From Streptomyces africanus (GTDB taxonomy: Bacteria; Actinomycetota; Actinomycetes; Streptomycetales; Streptomycetaceae), in assembly GCF_002150735.1 (NCBI RefSeq), contig NZ_MUKA01000023.1, positions 319-64,318 of the forward strand: DNA of 64,000 nucleotides, read 5' to 3'. The stretch's first letter is position 1. Each line of letters starts with the position of its first letter. Below the pieces are notes generated by a model. It was not told the origin of the DNA. It saw only the letters and a program-made list of their open reading frames with translations, and ran no database searches. Below, one piece after another: positions 11,191 through 19,382 of the stretch. The position numbers and the translations under genes are program-made.

Positions 11191-11368
11191 CGTCCACTCG
11201 CGCGTCATACGCCTGTAACCACTCGTCCGCCAGCGGATCGAAAGTCAAGGCTCGGCAAGCGATCACAGCCGTATGTTTTCACTTCTTGAACGCACGAACC
11301 TCCTTTGAGCCCGTTGAGCGCTCATACGAGCGGCGTTCGGCACGCTTGATTTCGCTCGATGAACGATC

Positions 11369-11395
11369 AAAGGGTGGCACTCAGTGCCACCCTTT
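11369..11395 (-). terminator. 12-bp perfect hairpin downstream of the ROK gene
   Basis: AAAGGGTGGCAC at 11369-11380 pairs with GTGCCACCCTTT at 11384-11395 around a 3-base loop. On the minus strand it follows the ROK gene by about 125 bases and ends in TTTGATCGTT, so it is probably the ROK transcript terminator. Confidence 0.6.
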
Positions 11396-11521
11396 GGAGA
11401 AGTGCAGCCGCTCAAGATCCGCTCATCTGAGCGCAACCCTTATCAAGGGTGGCGAGAATCACGCTGCCACAGCCGACGGGATTTCACCATGCGGACGCGT
11501 CTCGGGGTCGAAATGTCCCCC

Positions 11522-12748
11522 TCACACACCGAGCGCGCGCAGCCGCTCCTCGACCCGCTCGGGGGCGTAGAGGTGCTCCACGACCATCGCCCCGGCCCCG
11601 ACCAGCCCGGACCGCTCGCCGAGCCGTGCCGTCACGACGTCCAGGTGGGCGGTGGAGCGGGGCAGCGCCCGCTGGTAGAGCAGTTCGCGCACGCCCGTGA
11701 GGAAGGGGGTTCCGGCCAGATCCCCGGCGATCATCAGCACCCCGGGGTTGAGCAGCGTCACCACGGTCGCCAGCACGTCGCCGACCCGGCGCCCGGCCTC
11801 CCGGGCCAGGCCGACCGCGTCGGGATGCCCGGAGGCCAGCAGGTCCCGCACGTCCGAGCCGGAGGCCGCCGGCAGCCCGGCCTCCGCCAGCCGCCGCGCC
11901 ACCGCGCCGCCGCTCGCGATGGCGGCCAGACAGCCGTAGGAACCGCACCGGCACAGCGTCTGGGCGCCCTCCGGCACCCGGATGTGCCCGATGTCCCCGG
12001 CGCCTCCGTCGATGCCCCGGAAGATCGTGCCGTCCACCACGACCCCGGCGCCGATGCCGGTGGAGACCTTGACCAGCACGAAGGCGGAGCAGTCGGGATA
12101 GCCGGTGCGCTGTTCGCCGTACGCCATGAGGTTGGCGTCGTTGTCCACCAGGACCGGCACGGCGGCGGCGCCCGTGTGCTCGGTGAGCGCCCGGGCCAGC
12201 CGGCTCCGTATGTCGTAGCCGTCCCAGCCGGGCATCATCGGCGGCTGGACGACGCGGCCGGTCTCGGTGTCGACCGGGCCGGGCACGGCGAGCCCGACCC
12301 CGCACACCGACTCGGCCCCGCGGCCGGTCTTCTCCAGCAGCTCGCCGAACCAGCGGCCGAGTTCGCCCAGTACGGCGTCCGGCCCGTCCTCGACGACGAG
12401 GGTGCCGGAGTGCTCGGTGAGGATCTCGCCGCTCAGCGACAGCACGGCCGCCCGCGCGTGCCGGGTGTCGAGGTCGGCGGCCAGGACCACCGCGTGCTCG
12501 TCGTCGAACTCCAGGGTGATGGAGGGGCGCCCGCCCAGCGGGGAGTCCACCGGCCCCCCGGCGCCCTCGCGCAGCCAGCCCGCGCGGAAGAGCCGGTCCA
12601 GCCGCTGCCCGACGGTGGCCCGCGACAGTCCGGTCGCCTGCTGGAGCGCACCCCGGGTCACGGCGCGGCGACTGCGCACCAGTTCGAGCAGTTCGCCGGC
12701 GCTCGCCTGGCCGGCACCTCGTCCCGTTCTGACGGGCCGTCCGGTCAT
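11522..12748 (-). CDS. ROK-family transcriptional repressor
   Basis: A 408-residue ROK repressor. An N-terminal winged helix (about residues 15-75: LLELVRSRRAVTRGALQQAT, LSRATVGQRLDRLF) precedes a sugar-kinase-fold domain with GVGLAVPGPVD, VDNDANLMAYGE, GTGIGAGVVVDG and the zinc-site motif CRCGSYGCLA. Such proteins bind a sugar or sugar phosphate and repress catabolic genes. The ATG at 12748 is preferred over GTG 12754 because AAGGGGG lies about 5 bases upstream of it. It is divergent from the glycoside hydrolase operon at 12871, its most likely target. Confidence 0.92.
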   Translation of the reverse strand: MTGRPVRTGRGAGQASAGELLELVRSRRAVTRGALQQATGLSRATVGQRLDRLFRAGWLREGAGGPVDSPLGGRPSITLEFDDEHAVVLAADLDTRHARAAVLSLSGEILTEHSGTLVVEDGPDAVLGELGRWFGELLEKTGRGAESVCGVGLAVPGPVDTETGRVVQPPMMPGWDGYDIRSRLARALTEHTGAAAVPVLVDNDANLMAYGEQRTGYPDCSAFVLVKVSTGIGAGVVVDGTIFRGIDGGAGDIGHIRVPEGAQTLCRCGSYGCLAAIASGGAVARRLAEAGLPAASGSDVRDLLASGHPDAVGLAREAGRRVGDVLATVVTLLNPGVLMIAGDLAGTPFLTGVRELLYQRALPRSTAHLDVVTARLGERSGLVGAGAMVVEHLYAPERVEERLRALGV

Positions 12749-12870
12749 GCACACCCCCTTGTGTTTCTCAACCTTGCCTTACATAGTGGGTTTTGCGTGT
12801 TAAATAGACGTAACCCCACGGTAGCCGCAGCCTAACCGGCCCGGCCGGACGTCTTACCGGAGAGCCCCGA
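12749..12870. promoter_or_regulatory. Divergent promoter region of ROK gene and glycosidase operon
   Basis: A 122-base AT-rich spacer. On the plus strand TTGCCT (12774-12779) is followed 18 bases later by TGTTAA, a plausible housekeeping promoter for the glycosidase. The arms TGGGTT (12787-12792) and AACCCCA (12812-12818) are nearly complementary and flank that -10 region, so they may be the ROK operator. This is inferred from position. Confidence 0.4.
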
Positions 12871-14283
12871 GTGGACAGCACCGCCCAACGCGCCCCTCGT
12901 CCCCCAGGACGAACCGTTGCATACGATCCGTCCAGTGCCGCCGCGCCCCTGCACGTCAGGGCCGCCGCCGTGCTGGAGGCCGGCTGGACGGGCTCGTCCA
13001 CCGTGCCCTCGCGCGGTCTGTATCCGCACCAGTGGTCGTGGGACTCGGCGTTCATCGCGATCGGCCTGCGGCACCTGTCGCCGTTACGGGCACAGACGGA
13101 GCTGGAGACGCTGCTGGCGGCCCAGTGGACGGACGGGCGGATCCCGCACATCGTCTTCAACCCCTCCGTCCCGCTCGACGCGTACTTCCCCAGCCCCGAC
13201 TTCTGGCGCTCCTCGACCGCCGGGCGCGCCGCGGGCGCCCCGCGCACCGTACAGACCTCCGGGATCGTGCAGCCACCGGTCCACGCGCTGGCCGCGTGGC
13301 TGGTGCACCTCGCCGACCCCGGCCTGTCCCGGGCGCGCGGCTTCCTCACCCGGGCGTATCCCCGGCTCGCGGCCTGGCACCGGTATCTGCTGCACCGGCG
13401 CGACCTGGGCGGAGGCGGACTGGTGTCCGTCGTGCACCCCTGGGAACAGGGTATGGACAACAGCCCCTGCTGGGACCTCCCGCTCTCCCGGGTCGCTCCG
13501 GCCCCGGCCCGCTCCTTCCGCCGCGCCGACCTCGCCCACGGCTCCCCCGAGGACCGGCCGACGGATCTGGACTACGGGCGGTACGTACGGCTGGCCGGCG
13601 ACTACCGGGACCGCGGATACGCCGACGGACCGGGTGATTTCGCCGTGGAGGACCCGGCGTTCAACGCCCTGCTCATCGCCTCCGAATACGCCCTGGCCCG
13701 GATCGCCCGCGAGCTGGGCGCGGCGGCCTCGGCCCGGCAGGACCGCGCCGAGCGGCTCACCGCCGCCCTGGTGGAGCGGCTGTGGGAGCCGTCGGCCGGG
13801 ATGTTCCTGTGCCGGGACGTGCGCGCCGGGGAGCTGATCCCCGAGCGCGGTGTCTCCGGGCTCGTCCCGCTGCTGCTGCCGGCCCTGCCGCGCGACCTCA
13901 CGGCCACCCTGGTGCGCACCCTGAGCGGCCCGCACTTCGGGCTCGGCGGCACGACCCGGCTGGTGCCCAGCTACGACCTGCTCGGCGAGGCCTTCGACCC
14001 GCACCGCTACTGGCGCGGCCCGGCCTGGTTCAACACCAGCTGGCTGCTGGAGCGCGGGCTGCGGCTGCACGGCGAGCGCGGCCGGGCCGACGCCCTGCGC
14101 CGGGGGATCCTGCACACCGCGGGCGCCTCCGACTTCGCGGAGTACGTGGACCCGTACACCGCACAGGCCTGCGGCGCCACCGGCTTCGGCTGGACCGCCG
14201 CGCTCACGCTCGACCTGCTGCACGACCGGCCCGCAGGCGACAGGAACGGCGTCACGGCGATCAAGGGAGGGGACCGGGGATGA
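12871..14283 (+). CDS. MGH1/GH63-like (alpha/alpha)6 glycoside hydrolase
   Basis: A 470-residue cytoplasmic protein with the (alpha/alpha)6 barrel of the mannosyl/glucosylglycerate hydrolase and GH63 group. Markers are YPHQWSWDSAFIAIGLRHL near residues 50-68, IPHIVFNP, VHPWEQGMDNSPCWD and the C-terminal YWRGPAWFNTSWLLERGL. These suggest release of glucose or mannose from a small glycoside such as glucosylglycerate, or a side activity on trehalose or glycogen fragments. The GTG at 12871 follows GGAGAG. The stop overlaps the debranching gene start (ATGA), so the two are coupled. ROK control is inferred from the divergent neighbour. Confidence 0.85.
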   Translation: MDSTAQRAPRPPGRTVAYDPSSAAAPLHVRAAAVLEAGWTGSSTVPSRGLYPHQWSWDSAFIAIGLRHLSPLRAQTELETLLAAQWTDGRIPHIVFNPSVPLDAYFPSPDFWRSSTAGRAAGAPRTVQTSGIVQPPVHALAAWLVHLADPGLSRARGFLTRAYPRLAAWHRYLLHRRDLGGGGLVSVVHPWEQGMDNSPCWDLPLSRVAPAPARSFRRADLAHGSPEDRPTDLDYGRYVRLAGDYRDRGYADGPGDFAVEDPAFNALLIASEYALARIARELGAAASARQDRAERLTAALVERLWEPSAGMFLCRDVRAGELIPERGVSGLVPLLLPALPRDLTATLVRTLSGPHFGLGGTTRLVPSYDLLGEAFDPHRYWRGPAWFNTSWLLERGLRLHGERGRADALRRGILHTAGASDFAEYVDPYTAQACGATGFGWTAALTLDLLHDRPAGDRNGVTAIKGGDRG

Positions 14284-16217
14284 CGGACCGGCATCATCTG
14301 CTCGTGCACGGCGGGACGTTCGCCGCCGTCGGCGACCGCGGCGACATCAGCGGCTACCGGGGCGGCAGCGCCCCGGACGGAATGTTCGTACGGGACGCGC
14401 GGCACCTGAGCCGGTGGCAGCTCACCGTCGACGGGGCCGTGCCCGACACGCTGACGCCGGTGGCCGACGGGGACACCGCGGCTTGCGTCCTCGTCCCGCG
14501 CGGCGGGCGCGACGAGCCGCCCGCGTACACGCTCTTCCGCGAACAGGCCGTCGGGGACGCCTCGTTCGTGGAGTCGCTGCGGGTCACCAGCAACCGTCCG
14601 GTGCCGACGACGGTCCGCCTCGCGGTCACCGCCGACGCCGACTTCACCGACCAGTTCGAGCTGCGCGCCGACCACCGCACCTACACGAAAGCGGGTGCCG
14701 TCCGCTCCCGCCAGGTCCTCGGGCACGGCGTGGAGTTCAGCTACCGGCGCGGCGAGTGGCGGTCGGTCACGACGGTGACGGCCGAGCCCCAGCCGGACGC
14801 CGTGGAGGAGACCGGCACCGGCGCCCGCCGCCTGGTGTGGACCCTGGACCTGGAACCGCACGGCACGGCCGAGCTGGTCCTGCGCGTCATGGCCCGCCCG
14901 CACGGAGACAAGCGCGCCCTGCGCGTGCCCCGCTCCCCCGCCGCCCTGAAGGAACAGCTCCTGGACCGGGAGGGCCGGTTCATGGAGGGCGTGGCCCTGC
15001 CGGCCGGCTGGCCGGAGCTGTCCGCGGCCTGCGCCCGGGGCCTCGCCGACCTGGCCGCGCTCCAGGTCCCGGCGAAGGGCCCGGACGGCGAGGAACTGCG
15101 CGTCCCGGCCGCCGGTGCGCCCTGGTTCCTGACCCTGCTGGGCCGGGACGCCCTGCTGACCTCGCTGTTCGCCCTGCCCTACCGGCCCCGGCTGGCCGCC
15201 GCCACGCTGCCCGCGCTCGCCGCCACCCAGGCCACGGACGCCGGTGCCAGCGAGGTCGCCCAGCCCGGGAAGATCGTGCACGAGGTGCGGCACGGCGAAC
15301 TGGCGCACTTCGGCCAGGTCCCCTACCGCCGCTACTACGGCTCGGTCGACGCCACACCCCTGTTCCTCGTCCTGCTCGGGGCGTACACCGAGCAGACCGG
15401 CGAGACCGGCCCGGCCCGCCGTCTGGAGCCGCACGCCCGGGCGGCGGTCGGCTGGATGCTGGACCACGGCGGCCTGACCTCGCGCGGCTATCTCGTCTAC
15501 CGCGCCGACCAGGGCGGCCTCGCCAACCAGAACTGGAAGGACTCCCCCGGCGCCATCTGCTCCGCCGAGGGCACCCGGCCCAACGGCCCGGTGACGGCCG
15601 CGGGCGCCCAGGGCTACGCGTACGACGCGCTGCGCCGCACGGCGTGGCTGGCGCGCACGGTGTGGCAGGACACGACGTACGCGGACCTGCTGGAGCAGGC
15701 GGCCGGCGATCTGCGCGACCGTTTCCAGCGGGACTTCTGGATGCCGGAGCACTCCTTCCCGGCCCTCGCGCTCGACGGCCGGGGCAAGCAGGTCGACGCG
15801 CTCGCCTCCGACGCCGGGCATCTGCTGTGGTCGGGCCTGCTGGACAAGGAGTACGGCGAACAGGTCGGCCGGCGCCTGCTGGAGCCGGACTTCTTCTCCG
15901 GCTGGGGCGTGCGCACCCTGGCCGCCGGCCAGCCCGCCTACCACCCGCTCTCCTACCACCGCGGCTCGGTCTGGCCGCACGACAACGCGCTGATCGCGCT
16001 GGGCCTGGCCCGCTACGGGCTGCACGACGAGGCCCGCGCGATCGCCCGCGGCCTGGTCGACGCGGCGAGCGCGACCGGCCACCGGCTGCCGGAGGTCCTC
16101 GCGGGCTACGGCCGCGACACCCACCCCGAGCCGGTGCCGTACCCGCACGCGTGCGTCCGTGAATCCCGGTCGGCGTCGGCCCCGTTGGCACTGCTCACGG
16201 CGGTCGGCGGCGCCTGA
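14280..16217 (+). CDS. Glycogen debranching-type amylo-alpha-1,6-glucosidase
   Basis: A 645-residue protein. The N-terminal about 200 residues form a GDE_N-like beta domain (LVHGGTFAAVGDRGDI, GMFVRDARHLSRWQLTVDG). The C-terminal catalytic (alpha/alpha)6 barrel has FLTLLGRDALLTSLFALPY, KIVHEVRHGELAHFGQVPY, YYGSVDATPLFL, NQNWKDSPGAI and HRGSVWPHDNALIALGL. Family members cleave alpha-1,6 branches or related glucosides. It is coupled to the upstream glycosidase, so both probably degrade one intracellular glucan or compatible-solute glycoside. No signal peptide. Substrate assignment is uncertain. Confidence 0.88.
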   Translation: MTDRHHLLVHGGTFAAVGDRGDISGYRGGSAPDGMFVRDARHLSRWQLTVDGAVPDTLTPVADGDTAACVLVPRGGRDEPPAYTLFREQAVGDASFVESLRVTSNRPVPTTVRLAVTADADFTDQFELRADHRTYTKAGAVRSRQVLGHGVEFSYRRGEWRSVTTVTAEPQPDAVEETGTGARRLVWTLDLEPHGTAELVLRVMARPHGDKRALRVPRSPAALKEQLLDREGRFMEGVALPAGWPELSAACARGLADLAALQVPAKGPDGEELRVPAAGAPWFLTLLGRDALLTSLFALPYRPRLAAATLPALAATQATDAGASEVAQPGKIVHEVRHGELAHFGQVPYRRYYGSVDATPLFLVLLGAYTEQTGETGPARRLEPHARAAVGWMLDHGGLTSRGYLVYRADQGGLANQNWKDSPGAICSAEGTRPNGPVTAAGAQGYAYDALRRTAWLARTVWQDTTYADLLEQAAGDLRDRFQRDFWMPEHSFPALALDGRGKQVDALASDAGHLLWSGLLDKEYGEQVGRRLLEPDFFSGWGVRTLAAGQPAYHPLSYHRGSVWPHDNALIALGLARYGLHDEARAIARGLVDAASATGHRLPEVLAGYGRDTHPEPVPYPHACVRESRSASAPLALLTAVGGA

Positions 16218-16219
16218 GA

Positions 16220-16245
16220 GCCGGCCGGCGGGCCGGTTGGCCGGC
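16220..16245 (+). terminator. Hairpin after the debranching gene
   Basis: GCCGGCC (16220-16226) and GGCCGGC (16239-16245) form a 7-bp stem starting 3 bases after the stop codon and followed by CGTTTG. It is a plausible terminator of the glycosidase operon. Confidence 0.5.
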
Positions 16246-16382
16246 CGTTTGCCCGGTGTTTGCCGAGCGCTGGCCCGGTGGGCTGAACACACCTGGTGGG
16301 CGCCCCGTACGGAACGGCGGCGGACCCGTACCCCCACGCGGGTCCGCCACCTCGCCGGGTTTCGTACGGGAAGGACCTTCGG

Positions 16383-18179
16383 GTGCCTGTCTTCACACGC
16401 TTCCGCCAGTCAGCGCAGCCGGACATCCCGGGGGACGAGTCCGGGACGGAGCGTGAGGAGAGGGCGGAGGTCGTCACCGCGGAGGTGGAGACTCCCGCCC
16501 TCCGGTCCCGGCTCGCTCACCTCCGCGCCTGGCGCACCCGTCACCCCCGGGCCGCCCGCGCCCTCCGCCTGACCACCACCGCCCTCGCCGCCGTCCTGGT
16601 GCTCGGGGCCCTGCTCCTGCCCAACACCCTCCCCGCCGTCGAGCCGGACCGTTTCGCGCGGATCCCGGCGGAGGCGGTCGTCGGGGCCGTCGTGATGCTG
16701 GTGCTGCCCCGCCGGCCCCGGCTGGTGGCGGCCGTGCTGTACGGGCTCGGTCTCACCGCGCTGACCACGGTGAACCTGCTCGACATGGGGTTCAACGAGT
16801 ACCTGGGCCGGGGCTTCAACGCCGCGCTGGACTGGGACCTGCTCCCGGACGCGCAGGCGTACGTCGAGGACACGCTGGGCGGGGGCGTCGCGACCGCCGC
16901 CGCCGTCGGCGCGGTCGTGCTCGTCCTGCTCGTGGCGGCCGTCATGGTCGCGGCGACGATCCGGCTCAGCGACGTGCTGGCCCGCCACCGGCCCCGGGCG
17001 ACCAAGGGCGCCCTGCTCGCCGGCACGGTCTGGGTCACCTGCTCCGCGCTGGGCCTGACGCTGTTCGGCGGTCCGATCGCCTCCGAGCGCGGGGCCGGGG
17101 CCCTGCGGGTGCACGCGCAGCGGACGGTGGAGTCGCTGCGGGACGAGGCGGCGTTCGTGCGGCAGTCGAAGGCGGACACCTTCGGCAACACCCCGCCCGG
17201 CCAGCTCCTCCCCGACCTGCGCGGCAAGGACGTGATCTTCACGTTCATCGAGAGCTACGGCCGCAGCGCCGTCGAGGACCCGATCATGGCCCCCGGCGTC
17301 GACCGGACCCTCGACACGAGCACCGAGGCCCTGGCGAAGGCCGGCTTCCACGCCCGCAGCGGCTGGCTGACCTCGGCGACCTACGGCGGCAGCAGCTGGC
17401 TCGGCCACTCCACGACCATGTCCGGCCTGTGGATCGACAACCAGCGCCGCTACCGCACGGTCACCGCGGGGGATCACCTCACCCTCACCAAGGCCTTCCA
17501 GAAGACCGGCGCCTGGGACACGGTCGGTGTGATGCCGGGCGTGCAGAAGGGCTGGCCGGAGGAGAAGTGGTACGGCCTCGACAAGCTCTACGACGCCTTC
17601 GACCTGGGCTACAAGGGCCCGAAGTTCAGCTGGTCGACGATGCCCGACCAGTACGCGCTGGAGGCGTTCCAGCGGCGGGTGCACGGCAAGAAGCGCGACA
17701 AGCCGCTGATGTCGTTCGTCATCCTGACCTCCAGCCACCAGCCGTGGGCACCCATCCCGAAGACGGTCGGCTGGGACGAACTGGGCGACGGCTCCGTCTT
17801 CGACGCCATCCAGAAGTCCGGCAAGAAGGCCGCCGACATCATCACCGACACCACCCAGTCCCGGCAGGAGTACGGCAAGTCCATCCAGTACTCGGTCACC
17901 AGCCTCACCCAGTGGCTGGAGCGCTACGGCACCGACGACACCGTCCTGGTCTTCCTCGGCGACCACCAGCCCATCGCCCGGGTCAGCGGCAACCGCGCCA
18001 GCCGGGACGTGCCGGTGTCGATCGTCGCGAAGGATCCGAAGGTCCTCGACAAGGTCGCCGACTGGAACTGGACGGAAGGCCTCAAGCCCGACCGTGACGC
18101 CCCCGTCTGGAAGATGAGCGCGTTCCGCGACCGCTTCCTCACGGCGTTCGGCTCCACACCGCACCCCTCGGGGGGCTGA
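16383..18179 (+). CDS. Membrane sulfatase / LTA synthase-like phosphotransferase
   Basis: About 598 residues. A cytoplasmic N-terminus of about 65 residues is followed by four or five predicted membrane helices (residues about 68-220) and a C-terminal extracytoplasmic sulfatase-fold domain: GKDVIFTFIESYGRSAV (nucleophile region), HSTTMSGLW, SFVILTSSHQPW and VLVFLGDHQP with metal ligands. This layout is shared with lipoteichoic acid synthases and polyol-phosphate transferases that act on surface glycopolymers or lipids. The GTG at 16383 is preferred because AAGGACC lies 5 bases upstream; an in-frame ATG at 16296 has no ribosome site. The stop abuts the dusB stop on the other strand. Confidence 0.87.
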   Translation: MPVFTRFRQSAQPDIPGDESGTEREERAEVVTAEVETPALRSRLAHLRAWRTRHPRAARALRLTTTALAAVLVLGALLLPNTLPAVEPDRFARIPAEAVVGAVVMLVLPRRPRLVAAVLYGLGLTALTTVNLLDMGFNEYLGRGFNAALDWDLLPDAQAYVEDTLGGGVATAAAVGAVVLVLLVAAVMVAATIRLSDVLARHRPRATKGALLAGTVWVTCSALGLTLFGGPIASERGAGALRVHAQRTVESLRDEAAFVRQSKADTFGNTPPGQLLPDLRGKDVIFTFIESYGRSAVEDPIMAPGVDRTLDTSTEALAKAGFHARSGWLTSATYGGSSWLGHSTTMSGLWIDNQRRYRTVTAGDHLTLTKAFQKTGAWDTVGVMPGVQKGWPEEKWYGLDKLYDAFDLGYKGPKFSWSTMPDQYALEAFQRRVHGKKRDKPLMSFVILTSSHQPWAPIPKTVGWDELGDGSVFDAIQKSGKKAADIITDTTQSRQEYGKSIQYSVTSLTQWLERYGTDDTVLVFLGDHQPIARVSGNRASRDVPVSIVAKDPKVLDKVADWNWTEGLKPDRDAPVWKMSAFRDRFLTAFGSTPHPSGG

Positions 18180-19313
18180 TCAGCCGCCGGAGGTGTCCAG
18201 CTCCGCGTCCTCGCCGATGCCCGCGCAGTCGTACGGGTCCTTGAGCCAGCCGTCCGGCAGCACCACCCGGTTGTTGCCGGACGTACGGCCCCGGGGCCCG
18301 TCGGCGCCGGCGGGCCAGGGCTGGTCGAGGTCCAGCTCGTCGAGGCCGGCCCGCAGCTCTTCGAGCGACGAGGTGATCGCGAGCCGCTTGCGCATCTCGG
18401 AGCCGACCGCGAAGCCCTTGAGGTACCAGGCGACGTGCTTGCGGAAGTCGATCACGCCGCGCGACTCGTCCCCGATCCACTCGCCGAGCAGCGTGGCGTG
18501 CCGGACCATGACGTCGGCGACTTCCCGGAGTGTGGGTCGTGCGATGTCCTGGGAGCGCCCCTCGAAAGCCGCGACGAGATCCGCGAACAGCCAGGGCCGC
18601 CCGAGGCACCCGCGCCCCACGACCACTCCGTCGCAGCCGGTCTCCCGCACCATCCGCAGGGCGTCCTCGGCCGACCAGATGTCGCCGTTGCCGAGCACGG
18701 GGATCTCCGGCACGTGCTCCTTCAGCCGGGCGATGGCGTCCCAGTCGGCGGTGCCGCCGTAGTGCTGGGCGGCAGTGCGGCCGTGCAGCGCGATGGCGGT
18801 GACGCCCTCCTCGACGGCGATCCGGCCGGCGTCGAGGAAGGTGATGTGGTCGTCGTCGATGCCCTTGCGCATCTTCATCGTGACCGGCAGGTCGCCGGCA
18901 CCGCTGACCGCCTCGCGCAGGATGGCCCGCAGCAGGTTCCGCTTGTACGGGAGCGCGGATCCGCCGCCCTTGCGGGTCACCTTCGGCACCGGGCAGCCGA
19001 AGTTGAGGTCGATGTGGTCGGCGAGGTCCTCTTCCGCGATCATGCGGACGGCCTTGCCGACGGTCGCCGGGTCCACGCCGTACAGCTGGATGGACCGGGG
19101 GCGCTCACTCGCGTCGAAGTGAATGAGCTGCATGGTCTTCTCGTTGCGCTCGACCAGCGCCCTGGTGGTGATCATCTCGCTGACGAACAGGCCCTTGCCG
19201 CCGCTGAACTCTCTGCACAGGGTGCGGAACGGCGCGTTGGTGATCCCGGCCATGGGGGCCAGGACGACGGGGGGCTGGACGGTGTGCGGACCGATCTGCA
19301 GGGGCGTGGACAT
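18180..19313 (-). CDS. dusB: tRNA-dihydrouridine synthase
   Basis: A 377-residue flavoenzyme reducing uridines in the tRNA D-loop. It shows the FMN-binding start VVLAPMAGITNAPFRTLC, the catalytic Cys in LNFGCPVPKVTRKGGGSALP, IALHGRTAAQHY with the conserved His, and VLGNGDIWSAEDA. It fits the DusB/nifR3 group. The ATG at 19313 with TGGAGGA directly upstream is much better than in-frame upstream starts. It is convergent with the sulfatase with no spacer, and divergent from the MFS gene at 19383. Confidence 0.95.
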   Translation of the reverse strand: MSTPLQIGPHTVQPPVVLAPMAGITNAPFRTLCREFSGGKGLFVSEMITTRALVERNEKTMQLIHFDASERPRSIQLYGVDPATVGKAVRMIAEEDLADHIDLNFGCPVPKVTRKGGGSALPYKRNLLRAILREAVSGAGDLPVTMKMRKGIDDDHITFLDAGRIAVEEGVTAIALHGRTAAQHYGGTADWDAIARLKEHVPEIPVLGNGDIWSAEDALRMVRETGCDGVVVGRGCLGRPWLFADLVAAFEGRSQDIARPTLREVADVMVRHATLLGEWIGDESRGVIDFRKHVAWYLKGFAVGSEMRKRLAITSSLEELRAGLDELDLDQPWPAGADGPRGRTSGNNRVVLPDGWLKDPYDCAGIGEDAELDTSGG

Positions 19314-19382
19314 TCCTCCATTGTGCCGTGCAATGAGATGGCAAAAGTCGTTAGTTAGCCACACTATCGAAATCGGCGTACG

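Larger units (their letters stand above)
11117..11521. other. 405-bp gene-free region between ppdK and the ROK gene
   Basis: No convincing coding frame. Reading from ppdK outward it holds the inverted repeat TACCCAGA (11166-11173)/TCTGGGTA (11183-11190) about 50 bases before the ppdK start, a possible minus-strand promoter further up, a run of short GAGCG/CGCTC motifs (11320-11433, including CGCTCA-TC-TGAGCG at 11420-11433), and the long hairpin at 11369-11395. The region is more AT-rich than its surroundings, as expected of a regulatory region. Confidence 0.55.
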
